From Lepidurus packardi (Eukaryota > Arthropoda > Branchiopoda > Notostraca > Triopsidae): DNA of 64,000 nucleotides. Positions 1 to 12,285 of the stretch are shown piece after piece. The notes beneath the pieces were generated by a model. That model saw only the letters and a list, made by a program, of their open reading frames with translations, had not been told where the DNA came from and did not search any database. Made by a program: the position numbers and the translations under genes. The first letter of the stretch is position 1; each line of letters starts with the position of its first letter. The stretch lies in assembly GCA_023053545.1 (NCBI GenBank), contig JAKZAN010000001.1:2128565-2192564 (forward strand). The letters are read 5' to 3'.

Positions 1-339
1 GATGAACACACTGGATGCCACACGTCATCAAACTTTTTCATTTGATTGTATTTTTTATTCTTAGATGGCACCACCAAAACGTTTGTGCAAGCTGGAGGTT
101 CTTCGATTTAAAAAAAAAATGTTCGAAAGTTATTAAACTTTTGTATTAGGTCAGGTCTCCTTTCGAATGAAAATTAAAACGTCTCGCTGTACATAATCCA
201 AATAATTTACTTTTTAAGAATTTGGATTTAATGCAGTTTTTCAAAATTTAATCCTTCACACTAAAATTCACTGTCGGGTACCTAAAGAATATCGGGATAA
301 CCATATTGTTCACAATTCTAAGTATTTTAGTTATCTTTA
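1..339. other. Left-edge spacer, no gene seen
   Basis: AT-rich sequence downstream of the NADK2-like stop codon. It presumably includes that gene's 3' UTR. I see no supportable coding exon, RNA gene or repeat here. Confidence 0.4.
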
Positions 340-1803
340 CTAAGTCTCGTTTAAAACCACGGTTTTCAGAGCATCTTCTTCCCGCAAGTCTATGATGGCT
401 TTTGTTCCGTCATTAAACCGAAAGGAAAGCCCGCCATCGATTACAAGGCAAGCATCAAAACATCGAGAACGAACTTCGATTTTCGTAGCAAAGCCACGTG
501 GCTTCCTTTCGCCAGGCACTGGCAAAGTACCATCAGAGACTGGATCTCGTATCGTATACCCCATCATGGACACCTCTAATTAGAAGAGGAAATTATGATG
601 AAATTTATGAAAACTAATTTACCGTTTGGCTTACCAGGAGAAAATATAAGATCGTTGTTAAATCTTCCCGTTATTTTATCCACTAGGCGCGAGTCTCGCG
701 GGTCAAGAGGTAAACCCGTTTCTTCTTTAACAATCGTGAGCAATTCCGCGACGCTGACATGCGTAAGTTTGTTAATATTAAAGGTCCAGGACGTTGAACC
801 AGTGCCTGTGCAAATGCACAAGCCCGAACTTTTGACTTTGGACCGTTCGCCGTCATTCGCCGAAAGCTCATAATACGAAACCCGAGCAGAAAGCGTTTCT
901 CCAATGAAAACCTAATCACAAAATAAATTTTTTAAATTCGTTTTTGCTGCTTCTCTTCGTTTAAAAGTTTAAATCTATACTAAACTTACCTCGTTCAAGG
1001 CCAAAACCGGAAGCACACGTCGACTAGGCGAAGTGCCTGCAGGGCCTGGGGAATTTGCTTTGAACTGCTCTTGAAGGCAATCCATAAACCTACCAAACAC
1101 AAGTTTGATTAATTTGAAACTTAACATACAAGGACAATATACCGATACTCTGGGAAGTCTAATTGCTGATCATGGAGTTCGACTGGTGGCTCGTAAATGG
1201 TATCCCCTATTAACGTGACTCGGAGCCTCTTCCGGTACATCCACCGAAACTTTTCCTAATCAGAAAGCAATGAACATAAAAAAATAACTTTAGAACTTTG
1301 GGCTGTACCTCTCTCAGTTTGTCCACGGCTTCCCGGACTTGAGACGAGTATTTCTTGGGCAAACAAAGATATCCTTCGGAGCGAGTTGGGTCACTGTTAA
1401 AGCCAATAACAGGCTTTTCACAGCCGGTAATCCTACTAGCAGCTAGGAGAAATGTACCGTCCCCTCCCGTAGTTATTACAGCGTCCGCCCACTGAATGTT
1501 CTCTTCGTTATAGTCAAAACGCGTGACGACTTTGGTTTCGATGCCTTTTTCTTGCAAGGTTTGATTGACTATATCCTCGCAATTCTTATGGATGTTATGA
1601 TGATACAGGAGCATCTTGTAGTCCGAACCCCTCTTTTTTAGGGCTTCTTCGAGCTCCTGTTCGCTTAAATCGGCATGACGACGCTTTTCAAACTCATATC
1701 GGCTTAGTTTTGTGAGTATTAAAATCTTTTTTGGATTGAACACTGCCGGTTCAGTAACAGTCTTGCGAAAGTATGGCTCCGATTGTTCATTTCTTGTTGA
1801 CAT
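340..1803 (-). CDS. NADK2: NAD kinase 2-like (mitochondrial type)
   Basis: Phosphorylates NAD+ to NADP+ with ATP; the animal NADK2 branch acts in mitochondria. The first long exon (about 1309-1803) carries the hallmark GGDGTFLLAASR nucleotide-binding motif followed by GFNSDPTRSEGYLCLP. Later exons read EKFRWMYRKRLRVTLIGD (about 1200-1257), RRVLPVLALNE (about 1000-1092), LCTGTGSTSWTFNINKL (about 640-910) and VRSRCFDACLVIDGG near the C terminus (340-573), in the family order. GT-AG introns are short. The start used is the ATG at 1803; it gives little of the targeting peptide expected for a mitochondrial enzyme, so an upstream exon may exist. A candidate exon at about 1906-1973 has a good donor but does not join in frame. 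Assignment to the NADK2 rather than the cytosolic branch rests on the C-terminal blocks. Confidence 0.9.
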
Positions 1804-2421
1804 TTGCTTTAAACCTACGAAATTATATAGCTAAATTATATCGCTAATACTAACTGAAGCTGGTGCGGTTTTAAGTAAATCTTAATAATTCGGGTTTCTT
1901 ACCCAGGCGCGGCGAATGTGTCCTCTTTGTGTAATTTACAGTCTGACACCAGTTTCTGATATGTGGAATCCATCTTACGCACCAGCCCATTACTCTTTTC
2001 TTTTAAAACCAGCCCGTATACTGGACTAAATATAAACCAATAAAAGAGATAATGTAAGCTATGCCTTCATAGCCAAAAAAACGCATAGTAAAAGACGCGA
2101 AATTGAACGTAAATACATCTTTTTCATCATATTACGTCGACTTTTAGCTATTTTCCCGCATAGTAGCGAACACCACGTAGCGGTGAAAAGCGAGAGTCGA
2201 GGTACGATGAGGCGTCATTTGGACTGCTTATAGTCGGGAAAGTATACATAAAATATTCAATTCAAGAAGATTTTAAAAAAAGGTTAACTTGACGTCACTT
2301 TATTTCAAGGACGTAAATTCTGTACGAATTTGTAAGGCAATGAAAGTAGTTACGTAAGGAAATTTATTAACCTGCTCTCCCCGCATCCGTGTTACACAAA
2401 AGTTTATTTCCGTCTCACACT
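1804..2421. other. Spacer between NADK2 and SF3A1
   Basis: Upstream region of the NADK2-like gene, with an exon-like piece at about 1906-1973 (minus) that may be a 5' UTR exon. A minus-strand AATAAA (read on the plus strand as tttatt at about 2403-2408) overlaps the likely 3' UTR of SF3A1. No other gene was seen. Confidence 0.4.
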
Positions 2422-5357
2422 TCACTTTTTCCTTCCACCACGCTCCTTCACTTGAAGATAAATGCGGGCATCCTGTGCCACATTGTAATAAGCCAGAGAA
2501 AAAGTATCTTTAAAATACAGGCCATCGCAAAGCATCTTCTGTTTCGTGGGAGGCAATCCTGTGGCTTGGTGTACGAGACTTTTCAATGCCGATACCGGCT
2601 CGGATAAAGGCAAGGAAAAGGTCAAAGTTTGTCCTTGCAAAGCCCATTCGCCAGGGCGTTCGTTCCAAACTGGTACTGCGACATGAATTGCAACTGATCC
2701 TGGATGCTGTGCCAAATAAATGTTCTCAGGAATAAGCTGATCCTCATTTTTCGCTCGCTTAGAAGCTGGTTCCTCCTCCATGGGCATCTAAAAGCACAAA
2801 CAAAAATACATTTAAGTTTTATTACAATTCATTTCTCAAGGAAAAACAATACCATAGCAGGGATAGCCGGAGTTGGTACAGGCGGCTGAGGCTGCATAAA
2901 ATTAGGCATTCCAGGAGGACCTGCTCCTAAAAATTGGCTACCACCTACAGAAATAGTAAACCGAGCCATTATTATCAATTAATAGTTCAACTTCTATAAA
3001 CTTACCAACTACAGAACCAGGTCTCACTAGCGGCACCATGAGCATGGGCTGAGGAGCTCCCATTAAGGGCACACCAGGAATTGTCATTGCACGCGGCACA
3101 CTAAGAAGACTTGTCGGTGGAAGAGACGAGCCTACACTGCCAGGAGGCATCTTAGGAGCTGAAGAACTACCAGCAGATACCATAGAAGGATCTTGCAACA
3201 ATCCCTGAACTTTCTGTATCTGCTGAATTTGATCCTGGACCGACATCGGAGCCCTGCTTATTTCCACATTGCTGGTAGTGTTTTCCCAGGCCTACGAACA
3301 AAACAAGTTATTAAATCTGGGAAAATATACATTCGATAGATTAACAAGGAAGTACCTTTTCAGTCGATGTACCAGCCACAGTTCCAGCCTTGGGAGGTTC
3401 TTCTTCCTCGCCAATCTTCTTACCAATAGCCGTCTCTTCATCGCCCACACCAAAAATATCCGTACGACGCTCTGCCAAGCTTTTTAAGCTATGTTCGATG
3501 GCAGAACCAGGGGCATAAACAGTATCCAGTCCCGTAATTTTGTCCAAAATCTGCCGATCTCGTTGCTCCACCCAGCGCGGATCCAAAAGCCCAATGCGCA
3601 TGTGTTCTGCAACTTTGGATGCTGGAATACGTTCTCCAGTAATGGGAGAAATGAGATATTCATCCGGCGCTGGTGCACGGCTAACCACTCCTCTAGCTAA
3701 AAATTTATTTATTTTTAAATTTATTTCGGCCGTATCGCAAGAATAGGTCTTACCAGCTTTAGGATCGTAATCCTTGCGCACTACCACGTTTTCGGGAATG
3801 GGCGGCGCTGCCGAAGGCAATGGAGCCTTGACTGGAGGCGGTTTAAGTACACGACGTACAGCTTCGCCCTTTTCTGCTCCGGTTTCCCGAGATCTGCTAG
3901 TAGGACCGTCCCCTTCTTCCTCACTGGACTCGTCCATGTCCTGGACCTGAGTATTGTCCTGACTACCATGCGCAGCCTGCATGAAATATTTACAAACTTT
4001 TAAGCCTAGCCCATTGGAATAATCGAAAATTTTTACTTGAACGAGTATGTCTCTTGTGCTATCTGCTGGAGGCCCTTCGTCCATGTCGTCATCGCTTTCC
4101 AGCTGCATTTCAATTTCTTGCCCTTCTTCCAAACGCTCTTGGATTAACATGCGAGCCCCTACCTCTTCAGGGGTCGTGGGAGGTGGGAAATGACCGACTT
4201 CCATTGACTGATAGTCCACTGTTTCCACCACGACAAAATCATGCCAATCAATTTGGGCGTACGACACTAGAAAGGAACAAATATATAAGTGATTATTGAA
4301 GACTTTGATTTAAGTGTCAGTTTTGTTAAAATGTATACCTCTTTCTCGTTCCGCTTCCTCTTCTTCCTTCCTTCTTTGCGTTTCTTGGTGGCGCGACCAC
4401 ACGACGCGATGCTTGACCTGATCCAGGACCAACCGGCTGTTCGTGGCTTCGTCTGTAAGGCGCTTAACTAAAGTTTTTGCCGGGATAAGTACTTTGGTGT
4501 ACTGCTCTAAGAGCCGGGTAAAGTACTGGAAAAGAGAATGTTGAGGACGAAGGAAATCGAACTGATAATTTTTGGCTTCGCGGTTCATTAAATTTGTCAG
4601 GAATTGGCGACCGTTGCGAGCCACAAACTGAGCTGTTAATTTCACGATATCCCTTAAAACCCAAAAAGAAATAGATTTAATAAAACTTTTACAAATAATA
4701 AGCGTACTACTTACAAATCCAAGGCAGAAATCGATGGAGGATCAACAATAAATTCAAATTCTGGAGGTGGCTCTCGGATTAGTTTCATTTCCTCTTGCAT
4801 TTGTTTTAGCAATTCTTGCTGCTTTAAATGTTGCGGGGTTGGGCCCGTAGGAGTAAATTTGGCCACCGTTGTGGTTTGAGTTGCAGGTGCAGCAACTTCT
4901 GCTCCTAATCGTATACATTGTCTGTTTAAAGCACCACACATTAACAATAGAAATGCTTTACCTTTCCCTTCGCGAAAATCGCGAACTTTATGCTGGTAAT
5001 ACGCATGGTAAGGATCTCCACTGTTCAAAAAATTAAATTTTGGGTTGTTAATCTCATTCTGACGAATCCTTGATTCAAATTCTGGTCCATTCCTCGCTAC
5101 GAAGTTTGCAGTCTTGTCGACAATATCTGCGAAATATTAAGTTAAGGAAAGTACATAGAAAAACTTCGGAAATATAAATAAAATTAGACAAGCTATTTTG
5201 TGTGTGTGTGAACAATTGTGCTGCATTGTAAAAGGATACTCCTAACTTCAGGCGGGGGATAAATAATGCCGACTATTGTCTTAGAGGTCGTTCCTGTGGG
5301 AGCCGCAGTGGCATCCATTATTTCACTAACTTGACTCGTTTCCACGGCTGGTGCCAT
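2422..5357 (-). CDS. SF3A1: Splicing factor 3A subunit 1
   Basis: Subunit of the SF3A complex of U2 snRNP, needed for branch-site recognition in the nucleus. From the ATG at 5357 the protein starts MAPAVETSQVSEIMDATA and reaches the conserved GIIYPPPEVR. Two SURP/SWAP modules follow: FVARNGPEFESRIRQ (about 5050-5125) and FVARNGRQFLTNLMNREAKN (about 4560-4640). A DWHDFVVVETVDY block, an acidic stretch, a proline-rich part and the conserved SPITGERIPASKVAEHMRIG block follow. The C-terminal exon (2422-2787) is the ubiquitin-like domain ending VKERGGRKK; the basic tail matches the family. About eight exons are separated by 60-120 bp introns. The order and content of domains are complete. Confidence 0.95.
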
Positions 5358-5817
5358 ACTCAAAAATTAAGAATAAACGCTTTGAAATTTGTTTCCTTTT
5401 TACCGACGCTACACAACCCAAACGTCATGAACTATTAAAGGGGGCACAATTTTGTGGGAGGAGCTAACATCCGAACCGGGAACTGGTCAAGGCGACTTCT
5501 AAATTTCGAAGTTGAACCTTGGGCAAGGAAAATCGTTTGAGAAAATTAAATCAATTAAGTGAAATTAAGTTGTTTTTTAAATAAAAACTATCTCGCGTGG
5601 TTGTTACAACGCTGTGTATTGAAGGCTTTTAGCCGTTTCTTGGCTGTCTGCTTAACCTCATTTTTCCCACTTAATTTCCAACAGCAAACCCAAGTAGGCA
5701 AATTAACTTTTTTTTTGTTGAGCATACAGCAAACAGAAAAAGAATTATGATAATAAAGGAGGCGTAGACGACAATTTAAAAGATATAAGAAGTTAAGGGG
5801 GAAGGGACAAGAGTTGA
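5358..5817. other. Spacer between SF3A1 and RAD23
   Basis: Contains the SF3A1 promoter side and the RAD23 3' side. Both genes are on the minus strand. No coding exon or repeat was recognised. Confidence 0.4.
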
Positions 5818-7190
5818 TTAATCGTCGAAATTTTGGGAGAGGAGAAAATTAGCAGCCATATTTTCGTTTTTTTCACAGGCGAAGTATGCTTGTATGACCA
5901 AATGTTCCGGGAATCCCAAGGCCTTGAGCTACGCAAAAAAATTGTTACGTTCAAGAAATTAACTACTGTCTAAAATAAAAACTAAAATACCAAACATACC
6001 CGTTCAATTGCTTCCTTATCTTGAGGGGTAACTTGGATAACTCCTGGCCCAAACATATTTTCTTCTCCCTCGGCAGGCACACGTCCCTGTCCCGTGGCTT
6101 GGGTGGGGGCTGCTGTGGTTCCTGCAGCTGGTGCTGGCTCGTTCAGCATTCGAATGAAGGCTTCTTGATTCTCGGAAATGAGCTGAAGTAGCGCAGGGTT
6201 GGTTTGCCCAATTTGTTGAAGCAATGCGTTAAGCAGTTGGGGATTGTTCTGCACTACTTGTCGCATTTGTTGAAACTGGGGTTGACTCCGAAGGAAAGCT
6301 AAAGGGTCTTCTTCTTCACCTCCTTCTTCTCCCCCTTGGGATTCCATGACGTCTTCCTCTGCTTCTGCCCCTACCCCACCCCCAGCCCGACTTTCCAGTA
6401 AATTAGCAGGAATGCCTGTTAGCAAATATTCCACAGCTCGATCTGGATTATTAAAACTGGCTCTTAAAGCTCGTTCCACTTCCTCCCTGCCATACCCCAT
6501 GTCCATAATGTTTTGGATCATGGTTTGATACGCATCGCCCATCAGCAATGCGGACTCGCCTGTAGCTATGCCTCCTGTGGCAGGTTGTCTAGGAACAGGA
6601 GCTGATGCAGGTGTAGTTGCCGCTGGCGTCGGCCTTTTCATTTTACATTATTTTACCGATCATAACTATTCATTAGATAAACATACTTGACGTCTGGCTT
6701 AGTTTCTATTGGCTTGTCTTCAGATTTTGCAGGCGTAGTTTCGGTTTTCGTGGAGGGGGCTACTGCTGGTGCTGCTTCAGCTTCAGTAGGCCCTGAAGAT
6801 TCAGGTTTCGGTTTGGTGACCATAATAACAACAAACTTCTTTTCATCAATCCCATATTCGCTGATTACTGATTCATCCGTGAGAATCTTGCCTACAACAA
6901 AACCATGAAAAGATTATGTATTGGTGGAATATGATTTTAAGCTTAGTGAACTCTACCGGCGTAGATTAATTTTTGTCCAGCCGCTGGGTAATCGCTGCCT
7001 TTAGAAGTTTCAATCTTCTTTTTAAACTCCTTCACCTAGCATAATAATGTGCGTTTTCGCATTTGTTACCGCTTCCGAAATGTTATGTTCCTCCTTCGCT
7101 CAAAAAAAAGGTTTAAGTTTTTACCGTTTGTGAAGGGTCGACTTCTACTTGGAAAGTCTGCATTTGAAGGTTCTTCAAAGTAATTAACAT
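5818..7190 (-). CDS. RAD23: UV excision repair protein RAD23
   Basis: Shuttle factor that binds polyubiquitin and the proteasome and stabilises XPC in nucleotide excision repair. Exon 1 (about 7125-7190) starts the ubiquitin-like domain ([20 protein letters not shown]), which continues in [20 protein letters not shown] and [21 protein letters not shown] Pro/Ala/Thr-rich linker follows, then UBA1 ([20 protein letters not shown]), the XPC-binding STI1-like segment ([19 protein letters not shown]), and UBA2 in the last exon ([20 protein letters not shown], ending [10 protein letters not shown]). All four domains are present, so the gene looks intact. The start lies 233 bp from the divergent PXMP4 start, so a shared promoter is likely. 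Confidence 0.95.
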
Positions 7191-7422
7191 GTTTATGAAT
7201 CACTAAACGTCACACGTTATCTTAAAAACAAGATTAATCAACCAAAACCGTCCGAATCAGCTGACGCTTCGCTCCCGCATGCCGTCCTGCCTTGTAATCA
7301 TACTACGAGCCAAATACCGTCCTGAAGCGAGTATTCACTAGGCTTACAAGTAGAACCTTACCGTTTACCAGCCATCTATCGACGAACAGGTTAAAGTTAA
7401 AATTTGTTATGGAATCAACAGG
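7191..7422. promoter_or_regulatory. Shared head-to-head promoter, RAD23/PXMP4
   Basis: A 232-bp interval separates the divergent start codons of RAD23 (7190, minus) and PXMP4 (7423, plus), so both 5' UTRs and core promoters must lie here. I see no TATA box. A short ATG ORF at 7409 overlaps the PXMP4 start in another frame and stops at once, so leaky scanning or reinitiation may affect PXMP4 translation. Confidence 0.6.
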
Positions 7423-8209
7423 ATGGAAGCTGTAAATGCATTTTTGGCCAACCCAGGGTCTTATCATCCTTTACTTTCCGTAATTAAAGGCGTCAGGAAT
7501 GGAGCAGTGTAAGCTTTTTTGCAGTATTTAAAGTAAAAATATAAAATTAATCTAATGCATCCCCCCCACTCAGTTACGGAGCCAAGATACGAGCTCCGCA
7601 TGCTCTAGTCATGACATTCCTTTTCAAATCCGGCAGGTACTTCCTTCCATACTTTATCTATTTCTAACGACACGAGTTTCTAGTTTGAATAGCAAATTGC
7701 GTGCGATTTTCCAAGCGACAGTGCAACATTCCCGCAATTTAGCGTCATTCGTTTTTATCTATAAGAGCGCCATGGCAATATTGAAACAATTAGCCGAAAA
7801 GAAAGAAAAGTCTCATCCTTTTGTTGCAGCGTTTTTGGGCGGCTACCTAGTCTTTGGCGAAAATAATAGACTTAACCAACAAGTATTACGACGTAATATT
7901 AAATCTCAGTATTCACTAATCCTGTGTTATTTCGTTTATAAAAATCGTCATGTATCAAAGATCGTGATGTACCTCTTTTCGCGAGTGGTGTTCGCTGCGG
8001 CCAAACTAGGTGCCGAAAAAGGCTATTATCACGCCCCTTCCGGAGATCCCTGGCCGTGGTTTGCTGCTCTCGTATGGGGAGCGGTTCTCTGGCTCTTTGA
8101 ATTTGAGCGCCACACTTTGCAAGACTCACTCCGAAGCTCGATGGTGTACCTGTACGATGACAGCGAAAAATGGACATCTTTGTGGAACTTCCTATGGCAC
8201 AACAAATAA
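7423..8209 (+). CDS. PXMP4: Peroxisomal membrane protein 4 (PMP24)
   Basis: Small integral peroxisomal membrane protein of the TIM17/22/23-PXMP4 superfamily; its exact job is unclear. Exon 1 (7423-7508) reads MEAVNAFLANPGSYHPLLSV. Exon 2 (about 7574-7637) reads YGAKIRAPHALVMTFLFKSG, a strongly conserved block. Exon 3 (about 7682-7880) contains FLGGYLVFGENN, and exon 4 (about 7961-8209) contains RVVFAAAKLGAEKGY, WGAVLWLFE and SSMVYLYDDSEKW. The second ATG was chosen because the first (7409) runs into a stop after eight codons. An AATAAA hexamer (8205-8210) overlaps the TAA stop. The gene is tail-to-tail with endoplasmin, 200 bp away. Confidence 0.93.
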
Positions 8210-8408
8210 ATACACGAGAACACTCCCTGTTATACTTTTGAAGTGTTTTTATCGACAGTAGGCTGACATTACAAATGAAATATGGTTGGGTGGAATAGTT
8301 TATGCGGATGAAAAACTCGTTATCTTTGCACCGAAAGTGCCCGTTTTTTCCCAAAATCAGTCACACTTCTTCAATACAACACATGATTCAAATAATTCTT
8401 CCTTTGCA

Positions 8409-11400
8409 TCACAATTCGTCGTGTTCTGCATCCGCGTCGTCTTCCTGCTCCTCCTTTTCATCTTGTTCAGGCAGTTCTGGCTCCTCCTCAATCTAAAATA
8501 CGTTCATAGTCACAAGAACCGGTTACACATAATTACGGAAAGTTACAAAACCAAAATGTATCAAATTTTTGCCAACCAAAATAATTAACTTGGTACTGTT
8601 AGTCAGAGTCTCCCCCTCCCTTATTAAGCAAATAAATCATTGTTACCTGCTCATCTGCTGAGATTTTGAGGCTAAGCTTCATCATATTTTCGATAGACGA
8701 CGCAAATTCCTTTGTGTCTTTCAGCATGTAACCCGAGCGCAAAGTGGCAGTACGGAACATCATCAATGCCATATCCTTAGCCACTGGATCCTCCTGATCA
8801 GAAGAGACCCGTCGTAGCAGTTCTTTAATAATGGGGTGACGAGGGTTGATTTCCATTGTTTTCTTCTGCGACAAGTAATAACTGAAGACAAGAAAATTAC
8901 ATTCAAATCTTATGTTTGAATCCAATGAGTGACTTACTCTCGTTGTACGTCATTGCTCTTGGAGTGCGTTTGGGAAGCAATAATACGTTGCATATTGCCT
9001 GTCCAGCCGAATCGTGATGTAATCAATGCACAAGGAGTCTGGGTCAATCGTTCACTTACTTCCGCTTTCAGAACCTGTGGTAAAATTAAGGTAGATTAAA
9101 ATTGATAAGCAAGAAAGTTATAACTATTATAAGAACTTACATGATCTTTCAATACTTCCTCGCTTAACCATTTGGTGAGGGGTTCGAATCTCGCTTTGAG
9201 TTCTTCTTGGTGTTTCTTGGCTCCTTCACCTTCTTCCAGTTCTAGGCCTTCTTTAGCAACGTTTTGGAACTTCTTGCCTTCAAATTCCGGCAAGGCGGAA
9301 ATGCAGTATTCATCGATGGCTTCAGTAAGGTAAAGCACTTCGTAGCCTTTGGCCAAAAGACGTTCAACGAATGGAGATGCTTCGACTTCTTCTAGAGAGC
9401 CTCCGGCGACGTAGTAAATGGCAGATTGCTTCTCCTTCATGCGCTCTACATACTGAGCCAAGTTGACGTAGGCTTTACCAGCCGAGCTGTGGAACTGCAG
9501 CAACTTCGCCAAACGAGAACGGTTGGCTGAATCTTCAATCACTCCCAATTTGATGCTAAAAGAGAACAAACGTCATAAGTAAGCTTCATAATAGAAATAT
9601 TTGTCTTTTTTTATCCTAAAAAGCAATTAATCATCAAGAAACTAATTAAATTTTAGAAGAGTTAACGTACTTGGTGGAATATTCGGCCCAGAATTTGTCG
9701 TATTCTTCAGAGGAGATTTTCTTTAGCATATCCAGTGTTTTCCGGATAAGTTTCTTCTTGATTACTTTGAGCAATTTGTGTTGTTGTAGATTTTCGCGGG
9801 ACACGTTAAGCGGCAAATCGTCGGAATCCACTACACCGCGGACGAAAGACAGGTACTGCGGCATCATATCATGGAAATCGTCTGTGATGAACACTCGACG
9901 CACGTAAAGCTACTCAAAATATAAAAAATAAAAATTACTCCTACGCGTTCAGTAAATGTGAAAGATATCAAGATATTTACTTTGATATTATCGGTGCGGG
10001 TCCCGTATTTATTGAAGCTTTCAGAAGGTTGGCCCTTTGGTACGTAGAGCAACGCCTTGAAAGTGACTTCGCCTTCAGCGACAAAATGAATTTTGGCCAA
10101 AGGTGGAGTGGAATCCTTGGTAATAGCACGGTAGAATTCATTATACTCTTCTTCAGTTACATCCGAAGGCCTAAAATCCAGAAAAAGAACATAGTATGCG
10201 AAACGATATTAGAATTATGGTTAATTTTACTTTCGGGTCCATATGGGTTTCGCGTCATTCAAAAGTTCCCAATCCCACGTTGTCTTCTCAACTTTCTTGG
10301 TTTTGGGCTTGTCTTCTTTTTCTTCTTCAACTTTGGCGTCTTCTTCCTCTTCTTCAGCCTTCTTTTCAGCTACTGGTGCTTCTTCATCAATTGGCTCTTC
10401 AACTTCCTCAGTCTAAGAATATAATAAAGTTTCAAGCCATTGCTTCTTTTACAGCATTTTTAATATTAATGTACCTTGCTGGCCCATAAGAAGATGTTGA
10501 AGTTGATAAACTGAGAGTACTTGTGGACCAAATTGCGGATGGTGTCAGTTTCAACGAAATCGAAAGCTTCAGGTTTCATGTACAGACTGATTTGGGTACC
10601 GCGAAGCAAAGTAGCGCCTCGAGGATCTTCCACGATGCTGAAACTAGCCGAGTCAGATTCCCAGATATACTGTTTATCATCGTTGTGCTTGGTGGTGACT
10701 ACCACACGGTCAGCGACTATAAGACAATTTTAAAAAAAGTTTTAGTTTCTCAGAATATGTTAATATTACACAAAAAGTACCTAGGAAGGCGGAGTAGAAT
10801 CCTACACCGAACTGGCCAATCATATCACCAGCGTCTGCGGCGTTATCAGTACTTTGAAGTTTAGAAAGAAATTCGGCAGTGCCCGATTTGGCAATGGTTC
10901 CCAAATTACTGATCAAGTCGTTACGAGTCATACCCACTCCTGTATCGGTGATGTGCAGTACATGATTTTCTTTATCGGCCATGATGCGGATGCTCAGCTC
11001 GGGTGTGGCTTGTAACGCGTTCTTATCCGTCAAGGATAGTAAGCGAATCTTGTCCAAAGCATCAGAAGCGTTTGAAATCAATTCTCGCAAGAAAATCTAC
11101 GCGTGTGATACAAGTGATAAAAAGGGTTAGAATTGGGCAGGGACACTAAACAGAGTTTGTTACTTCTTTGTTTCGGTATAAAGAATTGATGATTAGTTTC
11201 ATCATTCGGTTGACTTCAGCCTGAAAAGCGAATTTCTCGGATTTGTCTCGCAATTCCTTAATTTGAGATACATTTAGGCCGTCCAACTTGATCGCTTCTT
11301 CCTCTCGCTTAACTACTTCATCATCTAGAGAAGCGAAAAGGACGTCAGTTTTTCCTCGTATAGTTACAAAACCATTTCCTGCTTTCGTTACCTGTTCTAG

Positions 11401-11621
11401 AACCTTCCCGGCTTGCACCCAAATCAATGTCGACTTGCTCAAATCCTTCTGCTTCAGAATCTAACGGTTCTGCAGCATGGCTAACACCTGCAATTATGTG
11501 CATACATGATTTAATTAGCTTTATTAACAACCAAACGATTCGTTTCTCAACTCTCAAGGTACATACCGGCGAAGAGGAATAACGCGAAAACGAACAACGC
11601 AAACTTGGTGGAACGCTGCAT
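8409..11621 (-). CDS. HSP90B1: Endoplasmin (GRP94/Gp93), ER HSP90
   Basis: ER-lumen HSP90 chaperone that folds secreted and membrane proteins. The start at 11621 gives a clear signal peptide ([19 protein letters not shown]). Next come the N-terminal ATPase motifs [34 protein letters not shown] and [11 protein letters not shown] (about 10710-11090), an acidic linker (about 10280-10410), the middle domain ([39 protein letters not shown]), and the C-terminal dimerisation part ([23 protein letters not shown]). The last exon is Glu/Asp-rich and ends in the ER retrieval signal HDEL at 8409. About nine to ten exons with short introns. The upstream region carries ER-stress elements (11808-11833). The length and domain order are complete for the family. 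Confidence 0.96.
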
Positions 11622-12285
11622 TATTTTACACAATAAGGCTACTGTTAGCCTCTAGAATGTTTGTTTCGATTACAAAATAAGAAATAATACTTCAACACGC
11701 AAATACACAACTCAGCTTAGCACAAACTCAACAAAGAATGTTTCGTTCGGTCTCAGTGCTGGGAAGATATCCCACGTTCTAAAGGGAGGCGTTTCTTTGC
11801 TGGCGTTACGTGGACCAATGAGAGAAAACCACGAATACAGGAGCGCCACGCGCTTGCTTACCGTACTGTGCTGTTGCTGACTTCCGATTGGGCGACAGGC
11901 AAGCGTTTCAAATTACTGGCGGGGGTCACATACTAACATAAAAGGTATGGTTATGTCCTAACTATGGGATAACGCTAATTTAACGCCAAATCACCAAATT
12001 TCCTAGTTCAACTTACACAGCTAAATAAAAAAAAAGGAATTGGTAGAAGAGGTATAAAATAAGCGAAGATAATTCACGGAATTGTACAAAATAAATATGA
12101 CAACTAAATCGCGTAATTATGACGGGAATTGGCAAGGTTTATTTAATTGGCTGCGAATAATGCGAGTGATTGAAAGAATTGAGGCACTGCGCTGCTTAAA
12201 CGATCCTTATTCAAGTGTATCACGGACTTTCACCACAGAGAAGCCTGCACAGCATTTCCAGTTGCGAAGTCCTCTATCTAATTCA
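11622..12285. other. Endoplasmin promoter and JMJD6 3' region
   Basis: The right-hand part of the interval near endoplasmin holds its 5' UTR and promoter, including the ER-stress elements. The distal part holds the JMJD6 3' UTR with a minus-strand AATAAA (plus-strand tttatt at about 12138-12143). No further gene was seen. Confidence 0.5.
11808..11833. promoter_or_regulatory. Composite ER-stress response element (ERSE + ERSE-II)
   Basis: On the plus strand CCAAT (11815-11819) is followed by exactly nine bases and then CCACG (11829-11833): a perfect ERSE (CCAAT-N9-CCACG). The same CCAAT read on the minus strand is ATTGG, one base, CCACG (11808-11819): a perfect ERSE-II. It sits about 190 bp upstream of the endoplasmin start codon, the gene expected to be induced by the unfolded protein response through NF-Y and ATF6/XBP1. 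Confidence 0.8.

Noticed and set aside
1906..1973. Possible first coding exon of NADK2 (ATGGATTCCACATATCAG...)
   Set aside because: The donor (GG|GTAAG) and the acceptor before the next exon give the wrong phase for the NADK2 frame, so it is at best a 5' UTR exon.
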